Assembly: GCA_015179025.1 (NCBI GenBank)
Contig: WHUX01000309.1
Location: 1 to 49,550 of the forward strand
Direction of reading: 5' to 3'
Source: Terfezia claveryi
Taxonomy: Eukaryota > Ascomycota > Pezizomycetes > Pezizales > Pezizaceae
Length of the DNA: 49,550 nucleotides
Shown here: piece after piece, positions 41,758-49,550 of the stretch
Layout of the letters: each line of letters opens with the position of its first letter
Numbering within the stretch: the stretch's first letter is position 1
Notes under the pieces: generated by a model
What the model was told of the DNA's origin: nothing
The model's input: the letters and a program-made list of their open reading frames with translations, nothing else
Databases searched by the model: none
Translations under genes and position numbers: made by a program

Positions 41758-42312
41758 TGTTACAACTGTCTTTCCTTTACCTTTGGGTTGTCGTTGTCTA
41801 GCATTCTTGGTTGTCATTATCATCGAAAACTCTATTAGGTCTCTATATATATATAGACTCCGGCTCTCATACTCTTGTTGGATCCTTATCTAATGTCTTG
41901 TATACTTAATACAGGACCTTGCTTCTCTTAGTGCTTGTGCATCTCCCTTGTGCATATCCTTATCTTGTACGAACAACTCTGCAGCATAGTTGTCTCTCTC
42001 CGACACATGTGGCAACCACTTCTATGTGTCTCTTTCTGCATGTCTCTTGTCCTTGTATCTTGTCTCCAGCCCTTGCCCCGTCCCAGCCTCCCCCTAATCA
42101 CACATGGAGCATTCCTACATGTGTCTTGCCCTAGCCCCTACCTTCTGAATATCCTGCCCCCCGTAATATAGTCTGTGATATCCATGACAGGTGTCCATGA
42201 CAAGCCTAGTTTTCCTAGTCACATACGTAGCACTCATATGTGTGTTTCACCTCATTCCTGTCCTCATCCCAGCATACTCTTTGGTTGCCTTGTCCCTAGA
42301 GCCGTCATCATA
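41758..42312 (+). repeat. 3' LTR of B1 (555 bp)
   Basis: It starts TGTTACAACTGTC after the purine-rich TAAAGCGGGAATAG and ends GCCGTCATCATA, where the terminal CA has become TA. Hairpins GACACAT/ATGTGTC (42002-42030) and ACACATG/CATGTGT (42100-42124) are intact. It is followed by the duplicated GTCAA. Confidence 0.88.
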
Positions 42313-42375
42313 GTCAATAGTATATCACCTCCAAACAGATAGTCAATCAGAGAGGATGAACACCATTATAGATAG
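42313..42375 (+). pseudogene. B2 integrase, continuation fragment
   Basis: Reads SIVYHLQTDSQSERMNTII, matching YYLQTDG..SEQINAII of B1 and completing the B2 catalytic Glu region. Homology ends near 42375, and the rest of B2 (C-terminal integrase, 3' LTR) is missing, presumably deleted. Confidence 0.8.
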
Positions 42376-42499
42376 TGTGCGCCACGGGGCGAGTACAACT
42401 CGGACCTGGTCGCCAAGACCCGCCTCAGCGAGCAAGTTTTGGAGTTTCAACAACTCGCCGAGTCGGCTTTCCTGTCCTACAACTCGACTCGCAATTAAT
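42376..42499 (+). pseudogene. 3' end of an unrecognised gene
   Basis: A plus-strand frame gives about 40 codons ending at TAA (42496-42498), including GEYNSDLVAKTRLSEQVLEF. From GGC onward the first 15 codons all end in G or C, unlike the AT-rich elements around it. This suggests a remnant of a well-expressed host-type gene cut off by the B2 remnant. I do not recognise the protein; it looks helical. Confidence 0.4.
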
Positions 42500-42639
42500 C
42501 GGTGATTTACAGATTACTCACCAAGCCTACCCTGTTTCCTTTTTTTTTATTATTTTTTTGTCCCGACTCTTCTATAATCTCATCACGTTTAACACCCTCA
42601 TTCCGTTCTCCTATATCTTGGTTGTCTTTGTATGATCGA

Positions 42640-42890
42640 TTCTTTCTACCTTCACGGGTTGCTTGCACGGTGCCAGATTGCTTGTCTCGTATTCTTGGCA
42701 CTATCACGGATTGTATGCACTATACCAGATTGCCTGTCACAGATTCCTTGCACAGTCACGGATTCCTTGCTTCTTTCACTATGCTAGATTACCTGTCACG
42801 GATTTCTTGTACTGTCATGGAATGCTTGCACTGTCACGGATTGCTTGCACTGTCACGGATTGCTTGCACTGTCATAGATTGCTCCCACCT
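42640..42890 (+). repeat. 19-bp minisatellite
   Basis: Degenerate tandem copies of TTGCACTGTCACGGATTGC. The last three units (about 42825-42880) are almost perfect with period 19, and earlier units are diverged. A C/T-rich low-complexity stretch precedes it. Confidence 0.8.
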
Positions 42891-43199
42891 GCTGACGAAC
42901 AATACTAGCAATCTGTACTACACGGCCAAACAAAATCCTTACCCAAATATTGGTTAAGAAATATATTAATATGGCATAAATAAATCACAAGACCCATCAC
43001 CATGACTATAACAAAAATCTTTCCCACATCCTACAAAACCTGAAAAATCCTTCCTAATCTCACTTGAGTTTACCAATAATCCCCCGTAAATTAATTCATA
43101 CAACTATACAACATAGAAAGAAAAAAAAAAAACTCTTCAAAGCAAAACCAAATGCCCTAAATATTCCCTAAAAAAAGCACTTGGCTGGTGGGATGGTGT

Positions 43200-43450
43200 T
43201 CAACTAGTAGGAAGTCGGGTACCAGAACCTAATTTGCCAAAGATTCCAATATTTACCTTAGCTGTCAGGCATTCGGGTATCTGTGTTCCTTGGTAATTGA
43301 CATCTAAACCGGAATCGTATAACATCAGGGCGGTCCCTCTTCGACCGTTGATGTAAACCTCCCTACGTTGTGGTCATTCTTGTAACTATATATTTCATCC
43401 TCAGTAACAGTGAACCTTCTGCTAGGTGATGTACAGTATGCTAACACAAG
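43200..43450 (-). pseudogene. Possible C-terminal part of the H3-like gene
   Basis: Minus-strand readings give RRFTVTEDEIYSYKNDHNVG, then in another frame REVYINGRRGTALMLYDSG, NYQGTQIPECLTAK and a terminal GTRLPTS at 43200. Frames are shifted by one base near 43340 and 43455. It may be the C-terminal domain of the H3-like product or a separate gene. I do not recognise it. Confidence 0.4.
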
Positions 43451-43455
43451 GGAAT

Positions 43456-43720
43456 GATTATTGGGTACCTGCGCCTCCTCCTCCTGCTGCCCCTCCGCCT
43501 GCTACTGCCCCCACCATTGCTGCTGCTTCTCCTCCTCCTCCTGCCCCTAGTCCTGCTCTGGCTGCTGCTGCTGCTGCTACCACCGCCCCTGGTCCTCCCC
43601 CTGCCCCTGGTCCTGCTCCTGTTGCTGCTGCTGCTACTGCTCCTCCTCCTCCTGCCCCTGCTGCTGCTGCTGGCCCTTCTCCTCCAGCTGGTCTCAGTAC
43701 TTCATGGCGTCCTCTTTTTG
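43456..43720. repeat. GCT/CCT trinucleotide-rich tract
   Basis: An imperfect run of GCT, CCT and CCC triplets. On the minus strand, in frame with the H3-like C-terminus, it encodes an Ala/Gly/Pro-rich stretch. On the plus strand it gives a Pro/Ala or Leu run, which I consider shadows. Confidence 0.75.
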
Positions 43721-44395
43721 CTTTTTTGGGCATTCGTTGGCTCACAAGAGGTACATGTGGAAATGCCCCCGGCACATTACCCCCGGCCAATATATTCGCC
43801 TGAATTTTATGCCATAGTCTAACATCCCGCTGTAGGATTGTTTGTCTATTGTGTGTTTCACCGCCTTGTATTGCAATCAGGTTCACCGCTTTTTCCGTAT
43901 TCGTGATTAGTCATATTTGTCTATGACAGCATCCTTGACAGCATCCATGACATATTTTGACTTACTGGTGAAATACTCATGCATATATGCTTCCACCACC
44001 TCCTGTATGGCATCTGTTGCCCTCACTTAGATATGCTCCACATTATTCCGATCTATGAACTGCGAGTATTTGTTATTATTATCCCTATTCACGTCTTGTA
44101 CAATCTCCCTGCACAGCCTGCGGAATGCAATCTTCGGAAATATTAGGTCAATACTTCTCTGTTGATTCCTAATCTAACGTACAAGGCTGACTGATAATAC
44201 AGTTAGATTAGTCCTTTTTACTTTATGGAATGGAATGCTTCATGGAATGGAATGCTAACGTCCTTGTGACCGCTTTCTTATGGTTTTTGGTGCCACCACT
44301 TTTTGGGGGGGCACAACTGATTTTATATTCCTAGAGACTTATGACCTCGCTGGTTGCCTGGGGTTTTTCTTTGGAACCTGCTTTATTCTTGCCAT
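43458..44395 (-). pseudogene. Divergent histone H3-like gene with extended loops and Ala/Gly-rich tail
   Basis: From ATG at 44393-44395: MARIKQVPKKNPRQPARS (H3: MARTKQ...), two CpA-type stops, then IRNQQRSIDLIFPKIAFRRL and REIVQDV (about 44173-44095). These align with [20 protein letters not shown] and REIAQDF. ATDAIQEVVEAY matches the alpha-2 helix. After a one-base shift near 43910, NLIAIQGGETH and TILQRDVRLWHKI (about 43886-43806) match NLCAIHAKRVT and TIMPKDIQLARRI. Loop 1 is about 14 residues longer than in H3 and the segment after alpha-2 is about 30 longer. An Ala/Gly/Pro-rich tail follows. CTAAC then CAG near 44190-44205 suggests an intron. Confidence 0.72.
44223..44262 (+). repeat. 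17-bp direct repeat
   Basis: ATGGAATGGAATGCT occurs twice in succession, inside the putative first intron or N-terminal region of the H3-like gene. Confidence 0.7.
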
Positions 44396-44965
44396 AATTA
44401 TATGTTAGCTGGTTAAAGGAGGCGATGAACTTGGTGACCCAGAGGCGATAGTGATGATCTTATACGAGACGAAGCAACACAGAGTGTTGTGGGAATCCAG
44501 ACCTAACTATCAAACAATGAATCCAAGTTTGCCTGCACGTTCCCTCAAGTAAGCTTAGATACATCGATAAAGGAAACCCGACAAAAGAAACGCGACAAAC
44601 GAAACTCCACAAAGGATATCGACAACTAGCTGTTAGGCTGTTAGTCGTATACACAATTAAGCTGAACAAGCATCGTCATGGCAGATTAACTCGCCTTTCG
44701 CCAAATTCCCCTTGGGGACTGACTCATTTTGGCCCCCTTAACAGGGCCGCATATGGGTTACTTTTGCCTGCAGGTAGGCTGGGATTACCAGAGGAGACCA
44801 GACAAGCTGGGAGGCGATATATACTAGAGTATATATATATACCTATCTGTCTCATATGCAACCTTAGAACACCAAGGGACTAGTGCAAGCCGACTCGTGA
44901 GTTGTACCCCAGTCTAAGCCTGCACCACTAGCCTAATATACCGGGCTTGTGCCAACCAGACTATA
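44396..44965. other. Interval between H3-like gene and A3, nothing recognised
   Basis: Ordinary-composition sequence upstream of the H3-like start, so any promoter for it would lie here. It includes a (TA)n stretch near 44818-44842. A 69-codon minus-strand open stretch (44460-44669) has no recognisable features. The right end, ...CAGACTATA, directly abuts the A3 LTR. Confidence 0.45.
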
Positions 44966-45643
44966 TGTAATGAATGGTACTAGACAGTATTCATTCGGTA
45001 CCATTTATACAATCTATATCCATAGGCACGGACGTTTGTGTATTTCGGTTCTGCTGAGGTAAGACCTCAGAAGGATAGGGAAATTACTATGTGGGACGTT
45101 CCCAAAGGGAACAGTAATTAACTGGTGTAATCTATCTATATTGATTTGTGCTATCTAAGCTATATGATTTTGATCTGATCGGAATATAGGTTTGCTTGCT
45201 CTGAATGCTTGCTTGGTTGCTTCTTGTCTTTCTTTGGATTCCAGAGGGAATCCAGCGGCCTATTTATACTCCTCTGAGATCTGATGACTAAGGAAATAAA
45301 TACAATAAAAGGTGGCATACCAGAAGGTGGTGCGCTGTACAAAAGGGGTCATGTAGCCATAGTAATGAGTCACACACCTTAAATAATGGTCATGTGGCCA
45401 TAGTAATGAGTCACACGCCTTAAACAGAGGTCACGCGGCCATAATGAGGGTGTGCTCATATGGCAAGATCCATGGAAGTTCCCATGGCAAATTCCGCGTG
45501 CTATGGACGCTTATAAAGCAATAGGAGGTGGTAGAAGGCTAGTCCTTCAACCGAGAGCTTAGTTACATAACATAGTAGTAATATAGGAAATACAAAAGTA
45601 TATAATCAATTATATAAGCAATGAAACAACGTTCTCCATTACA
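44966..45643 (-). repeat. 3' LTR of A3 (678 bp)
   Basis: Plus-strand ends are TGTAATGAATGG at 44966 and CTCCATTACA at 45643. It keeps all three hairpins and the 41-bp direct repeat. CTTCCCCACATAG, the polypurine tract in reverse, follows at 45644. Confidence 0.94.
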
Positions 45644-45656
45644 CTTCCCCACATAG

Positions 45657-46526
45657 AAGGATTTCCTATCCTTACTTCTTTCGCTCTGCCATATTGGTTT
45701 CCATACATCCTAAGATTTGATGCATTGTTAATACATTAGCATTAATGTGAATATCCTTAGTGTTTCCTTGACTCATGATTCTATCTCGTTCTTGTTGGAT
45801 GAGAGCTCGAGTTTCATCTCGGGTTCGTAGTCCTTGTTTTCCTTTAGTTCTTCGACGTCTCTTGAATGTATCTTCCATACTTCCGGTTGTCCAGAAGTCT
45901 TGAAGAATTTCGGTAGTGATATCCTTGGTGTTTACCTAGGAATCATATTTAGGAGAATATCCTAGCCATCTGACCTTATATTGTCTTTCTCCAGTTCGAG
46001 GAGCTGTTCTGAATTCTAATATCTTTTCAACTTTATAACGATCTTCTTGAATTGGTCCTGGTTCCTGAGATTGTCTGTGAGGGAACTGGGTAGGATCATT
46101 TTTGTAGTATGGTTTGAGTTTGCTAATATGAAAAGTATTATATATGAGGTGGGGGTCAGGTTGACTGGATAGGTCTAGGCTATAGTTATTGCGTTTCCGA
46201 TTACTAGAAATAATGAGAAATGGGCCTAGCCATTTTGGTTTGAGTTTGCGTGAGACGTTCGATAGGTTGATATTTTCTGAGGAAAGCATAACTTGTTGTC
46301 CCACTGAAAATTTAGCTGTATTAGGTAGTCGTTTGTTCGTTTGAGATGCTTGTGTCTTCTTGGCGTCATATAGGTTTTTAGACGTTACCTCATGACGTTC
46401 ATTTGCTGGTACATATGCATTAATGGGGTATGGAAGTATCGATACGCCAAGATGTGCATTAAATCCAAATAGTGTGGAAAAGGGACTATTCTGTCTAGCG
46501 GCATTATACCTAGAGTTAAGTTTCAA
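45657..46526 (-). pseudogene. A3 integrase C-terminus and chromodomain
   Basis: Open stretches 45936-46526 and 45672-45878. They contain NSRYNAARQNSPFSTLFGF, KFSVGQQVMLSSENINL, KPKWLGPFLIISSN, and the chromodomain YKVEKILEFRTAPRTGERQY with YKVRWLGYSPKYDS. A TAG follows where Trp is expected. The basic tail FKRRRRTKGKQG ends MAERKK as in A2. Confidence 0.87.
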
Positions 46527-46550
46527 CTGTATCTCTGGTAGTTTCTATAG

Positions 46551-47467
46551 TCAATCAAATCCTTCGATTTTACAGGCTCTTGCTACTTGTAGAATTTCTT
46601 TGTTCACAATTTCCGATTGTCCGTCTGCACGTGGATGATATGCGGTGGACGGTTCCAACTTGATTTCTTTATTTCTAGCCCAATCTTGAAAGTGCGTTGA
46701 CATAAAAAGAGTGTCGCAGTCAAAAACAATACAGAAAGGGTATCCCATAGTCGGGACTACATGAGTATCAAAGGTAGCAGTACATAGTTCTGCAGTAAAA
46801 TTATTTGAGACAGGAATAAGAAACTTGAATCCTGATTGTTTATCGACAATCGTCCAAAGTCGAGAAATACAAACTACATGATCTTCTTCAACAGGAATAT
46901 TCGGGTACAAAATTGAACACTTAGTAAACACAGGTGCTAACTTAAGCAAATCCATCGATATGTCAGTCCATGGCCTGCTTGGTACATGTAATGGGGTTAC
47001 TAGTCCAAGTGGTGCCTTATTGGGATACTTTGTCCGTTGACAAGTATCACAACTCTTGATATAGTCCTTAGTTGGTTCTGCAAAGGACTGGCAATCATAT
47101 CGGTCAGTAAGATATTTCATCGTTTTTTCAATGCCGCCATGAGCGGTTGCTTCATGTGCATCTTTAATAACCAATTCGAGATAGTTCTTACCTTCGATGT
47201 TAAAGGTAGAGGGCAAGACTAGTCTCCATTGTCCTTGTCGGTTCTTGACATACAAAAATCCAGCTTTTATTCTATGATCCTTACGGTTCACAAAGGTATC
47301 ATTGTAGTTCTTCCAGATAGGACATACTTTCATACATGATTGATATGTGGCTTTCATACCTGTACCTTGGTCAAGCCACTGTGTGATGAAGTAGTCCTTA
47401 TCGTCTTCCCATCCGTCGCTGATGTGTTTCTCTTCAAGGAGCTTGTTGAGGGTCGGTTCGATTCTTT
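46551..47467 (-). CDS. A3 integrase zinc domain and catalytic core
   Basis: A 268-codon open stretch at 46551-47357, the best-preserved integrase in the window. It has an HHCC zinc domain (DAHEATAHGGIEKTM ... SCDTCQRTK), first Asp in WTDISMDLLKLAP, second Asp in YPFCIVFDCDTLF and Glu in HPRADGQSEIVNKE. Upstream it continues to 47467 through the spacer end (WEDDKDYFITQWL). Two stops between 46527 and 46550 separate it from the C-terminal part. Confidence 0.88.
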
Positions 47468-47635
47468 GTTACGAACCCTCTCGAATCACGATCCTGACCC
47501 GATCGATATCGCCGGCAACCCACACACTTGCTAAAGTATATCAGGTGACTATGTTCTCGACCCTGCCTCTCCTGGCTAGCCGACATCCGACCGCATCCCG
47601 GAAGTCCTAGTCGCTCGCTTATGGATTCGACACTT

Positions 47636-47845
47636 GAGAGTCGAACCAAAACTGGCACGACTCTCAAACTAGGAAATACCCTGGAAAACCTCGAACCCTA
47701 TTTTGACCCAGACCTTATTTGAGAGTCGAACCAAAACTGGCACGACTCTCAGATTTAGGAAATACCCCGGAAACCCTCGAACCCTATTTTGACCCAGACC
47801 TTATTTGAGAGTCGAACCAAAACTGGCACGACTCTCAAATTGGGA
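47636..47845 (+). repeat. 85-86 bp tandem repeat within C LTR
   Basis: Units start at 47636, 47721 and 47807; the third is partial. Each begins with GAGAGTCG and, 14 bases later, CGACTCTC, an 8-bp perfect inverted repeat flanking AACCAAAACTGGCA. The inverted repeat is kept in all three units. Confidence 0.9.
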
Positions 47846-48086
47846 ACAACCTGCTCTCGCTCAAAACTCTTTCTTTAGCTTATCAGAAATTTCACCTTCG
47901 CTTATGTACAATTCTTCAGGTCTTCTGTTCGCACCAGCATTATCCGTTATTGCCAGACGCCTCGTTCTCGACGATCTCACAGGATCCGTGTATCCGTGAG
48001 CTGGCTTGCATGTTCATCTTCCGTTATGCTTTGTCTAGACCATTGTGTTAGCCAAAAGATGTTGTTCGAGATGGAGACAGGATCTC

Positions 48087-48094
48087 TATAAAAG
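48087..48094 (+). promoter_or_regulatory. TATA box of C LTR
   Basis: TATAAAAG in the context GATCTCTATAAAAGAAGCC, about 345 bp before the LTR end. Position and sequence suit the promoter of the element RNA. Confidence 0.6.
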
Positions 48095-48291
48095 AAGCCT
48101 GTTCTTGCCGTCTGTATTCTGTTTCTTTCTTCCCCACGCAACAACTTGTCTACCTTCCTGTACCTAGTTGTTATACGAATATATCTGCACCACTGTTCTT
48201 GAGAGTAGCTCAGACTACCTCGCCTTCTCGACCTTGACCTCGATACCTCGCTCGACTTTGGTTTCGCCCGAAGTCCCTAGACACTTGATCA

Positions 48292-48359
48292 CACACGTAG
48301 AGCTCCCTACGTGTGCGATACCTCGACACTCGCGTCCATCACCTGCGATCGCAGGTGAT
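48292..48359 (+). other. Two strong inverted repeats near the C LTR end
   Basis: CACACGTAG (48292-48300) pairs with CTACGTGTG (48307-48315) around AGCTCC. Slightly downstream, 48338-48359 is a perfect 22-bp palindrome with half-site ATCACCTGCGA. The first resembles the CACATGTAG hairpins of family B LTRs. Confidence 0.75.
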
Positions 48360-48468
48360 ACCCCGAACCAGAATAAGTCGTTGTTTACCGCGTCGACGCG
48401 GGAATTACCTTCCAACCACCGTCCATAACATTTTGTTGCGTCGTATATAGTCTCCGCTACAAATAAAT

Positions 48469-49550
48469 ATGTCCGAAGCACGTATAGAGGCCTCCGGCTC
48501 CGCTCCACCTTCTGAAATTGCTATGTGGCGCACCTTGGTCGCTGCCCTCCGAACTGACAATACCCCTCCTTCTGCTCTACCACATATTCCTGCAGGAACT
48601 CCCGCCTCGTTTTCACTGCCATTCATGCAGCCCATGGTGCCGGCATACAGTCAGCACACGGAGTACCATCAACTTTCGCTCAACCACTTACAGGCACTTC
48701 TACCTCAACTGAGTCACTCTGGATCTATTATAACCGCGGATATCAATATGGCTTAACCCTCCCAAGCCTCCTCCATGACCGCGCTTCAGCGCCTACCTCC
48801 ACTCGTGCCCCTAAAGTCCATGAGCCTGAGAATTTTGATGGCACTCGATCAAAATTCACTCGATTTCTCACCAATCTTTCTTTGGTGTTCTCCTCCGATC
48901 CCTCTCGATATACTAGTGAAGCAGCCAAAATTGCCTATGCTGCTTCCTACCTCTCTGGATCTGCTGCCGATTGGTTTGAGCCCCACCTCAACAAAACAAG
49001 TGGGACCGTTGATTTCCCTACTTATGAAGCCTTCGCTAAGGCATTGAAAAATGCCTACGACGATCCCGATGCTCGCACCACTGCAGAACGCAAATTGCTT
49101 AATCTCCACCAAGGAGACCGCGATTGTTCCTCTTACCATGCTGAGTTTGCAACTCACGCGACAATTTAGCCTACGATGATAGGACTAAAATATCCTTCTT
49201 TTCCAACGGGGCTAATACCAGGCTCAAAACAGCCCTTTCCTATCAAGCCTTCCCCCAGAATCTTTCAACGAATTTGTCCAGCTTTGTATTAAGCTGGACA
49301 ACCGCGCTAAACTCCTACGCACCCAACACCCTCTTAGAGCCTCCAGCTCCAACCAATCCACGACCCCTACCCGTTCACCAGCCCATTCTACTTCGGTTGG
49401 TACCGCCGCTGGACCCATGGACCTTTCGACCACAACGAAAAAGCGTGGACCCTTAACCCCCGAAATCCGCAAACACCGCAGAGACAATAACCTGTGTATG
49501 TATTGTAGAGGATCTGGTCATTGGGCGACAGTCTGCCCGGTCTCAGCCAA
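48469..49550 (+). pseudogene. gag of element C (partial, frameshifted)
   Basis: It starts at ATG 48469 (MSEARIEASGSAPPSEIAMW), stops at TAA 48754, and resumes in a shifted frame with EPENFDGTRSKFTRF. From 48882 it reads LVFSSDPSRYTSEAAKIAY, SAADWFEPHLN and NAYDDPDARTTAERKLL. A TAG at about 49168 and another shift follow. MDLSTTTKKRGPLTPEIRKH then leads to a perfect knuckle CMYCRGSGHWATVC near 49499-49540. Order and motifs match the D gag, which sets the expected frame. Pol lies beyond the window. Confidence 0.85.

Larger units (their letters stand above)
27068..42312 (+). mobile_element. Ty3/gypsy family B, copy B1, carrying nested A2
   Basis: A complete LTR-to-LTR element (about 6.3 kb once A2 and its duplication are removed) with gag, -1 frameshift signal, protease, RT, RNase H, integrase and C-terminal chromodomain. 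It lies inside the B2 integrase. A2 interrupts it at 29738 within the start of RT: DHTIPL is followed, after A2, by IEGKTPLYGPLYG. RIP-type stops inactivate it. Confidence 0.92.
44966..47467 (-). mobile_element. Ty3/gypsy family A, copy A3 (3' part)
   Basis: A minus-strand copy with 3' LTR, polypurine tract, chromodomain, integrase and the end of the pol spacer. It stops at 47467 where the LTR of element C begins, so C inserted into A3 and the rest of A3 should lie beyond the window. Compared with A1 and A2 it has a few extra CpA-context stops (TGG to TAG near 45935, CAG to TAG near 46540). Confidence 0.9.
47468..48430 (+). repeat. 5' LTR of element C (963 bp)
   Basis: It begins TGTTACGAACCC and ends CCATAACA (TGTTA/TAACA ends). 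The start coincides exactly with the end of family A homology, and the end lies 38 bp before the gag ATG. It contains an 85-86 bp tandem repeat, a TATA box and two strong inverted repeats. The second LTR is outside the window. Confidence 0.82.
47468..49550 (+). mobile_element. Ty3/gypsy element C (5' part, right-truncated by window edge)
   Basis: A plus-strand element with LTR at 47468-48430 and gag up to the zinc knuckle at the window end. It lies within A3. It is a relative of element D but much less mutated, with a CpG-rich LTR and intact Cys ligands. A few indels and a TAA already break gag. Confidence 0.85.

Noticed and set aside
42507..42957. Overlapping open frames over the 19-bp minisatellite.
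   Set aside because: The composition follows the repeat and C/T-rich tract. There is no recognisable motif.
43300..43345. D-S-G string in the unrecognised minus-strand domain as an aspartic protease.
   Set aside because: A three-residue match without the flanking hydrophobic and Gly pattern is not sufficient.
43426..43822. Plus-strand Pro/Ala and Leu-rich open frames.
   Set aside because: They are shadows of a trinucleotide-rich tract. The minus strand is in frame with the histone-like sequence and is the better reading.
1..49550. tRNA, rRNA or other structured RNA genes.
   Set aside because: I scanned for tRNA-like box A/B patterns and rRNA cores by eye and saw nothing convincing. A covariance search would be needed to exclude small ones.

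Overview
The window looks like heterochromatic, repeat-dense nuclear DNA of a filamentous ascomycete (Pezizomycotina-like). It holds Ty3/gypsy retrotransposons of three families, a Tad1-type LINE tail, a Fot1/pogo-type transposase remnant, and many C-to-T / G-to-A changes in CpA/TpG context (TAG replacing Trp and Gln codons), the footprint expected of RIP. No bacterial or phage signature is present and I cannot name the species. Family labels here are mine: A and B are chromodomain-bearing Ty3/gypsy families, C and D are two members of a third gypsy family, E is the Fot1-like element, and F is a long-inverted-repeat element.

Layout. 1-6889: minus-strand family A copy A1, running off the left edge, with its 5' LTR at 6216-6889. 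6890-8296: the start of minus-strand family B copy B3 (gag piece plus LTR), into which A1 inserted. 8297-17325: minus-strand element D, split inside its protease gene by F1 (10089-15047), whose right arm is itself split by F2 (12282-14663). 17326-21205: AT-rich relics, with an antisense nuclease-like pseudogene (19055-19480), a LINE 3' end (19540-20250) and a possible solo LTR. 21206-22239: E. 22240-42375: a three-level nest in which B2 (22240-27067 plus 42313-42375) contains B1 (27068-42312), which contains full-length A2 (29738-38690). 42376-44965: a gene island with a 3' end of an unrecognised gene, a minisatellite, and a decayed, unusual histone H3-like gene on the minus strand. 44966-47467: minus-strand family A copy A3. 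47468-49550: plus-strand element C (LTR and gag), running off the right edge.

The nesting is readable at base level. A2 sits in the B1 reverse transcriptase with duplicated CTAAT. B1 sits in the B2 integrase with duplicated GTCAA/GTTAA. F2 sits in F1 with duplicated TA. F1 sits in the D protease with duplicated TT. Removing the inserts joins the interrupted proteins in frame.

Family A and F sequences are comparatively little altered, although A3 and A2 carry some CpA-context stops. B1, B2, B3, D, E, the nuclease-like gene and the H3-like gene all show heavier RIP-type decay. This suggests older layers that were mutated and younger layers that mostly were not. The best leads are the F elements (two non-coding hairpin transposons, one inside the other), the divergent H3-like gene, a textbook -1 frameshift signal conserved in family B, and two extra zinc knuckles between RNase H and integrase in family A.
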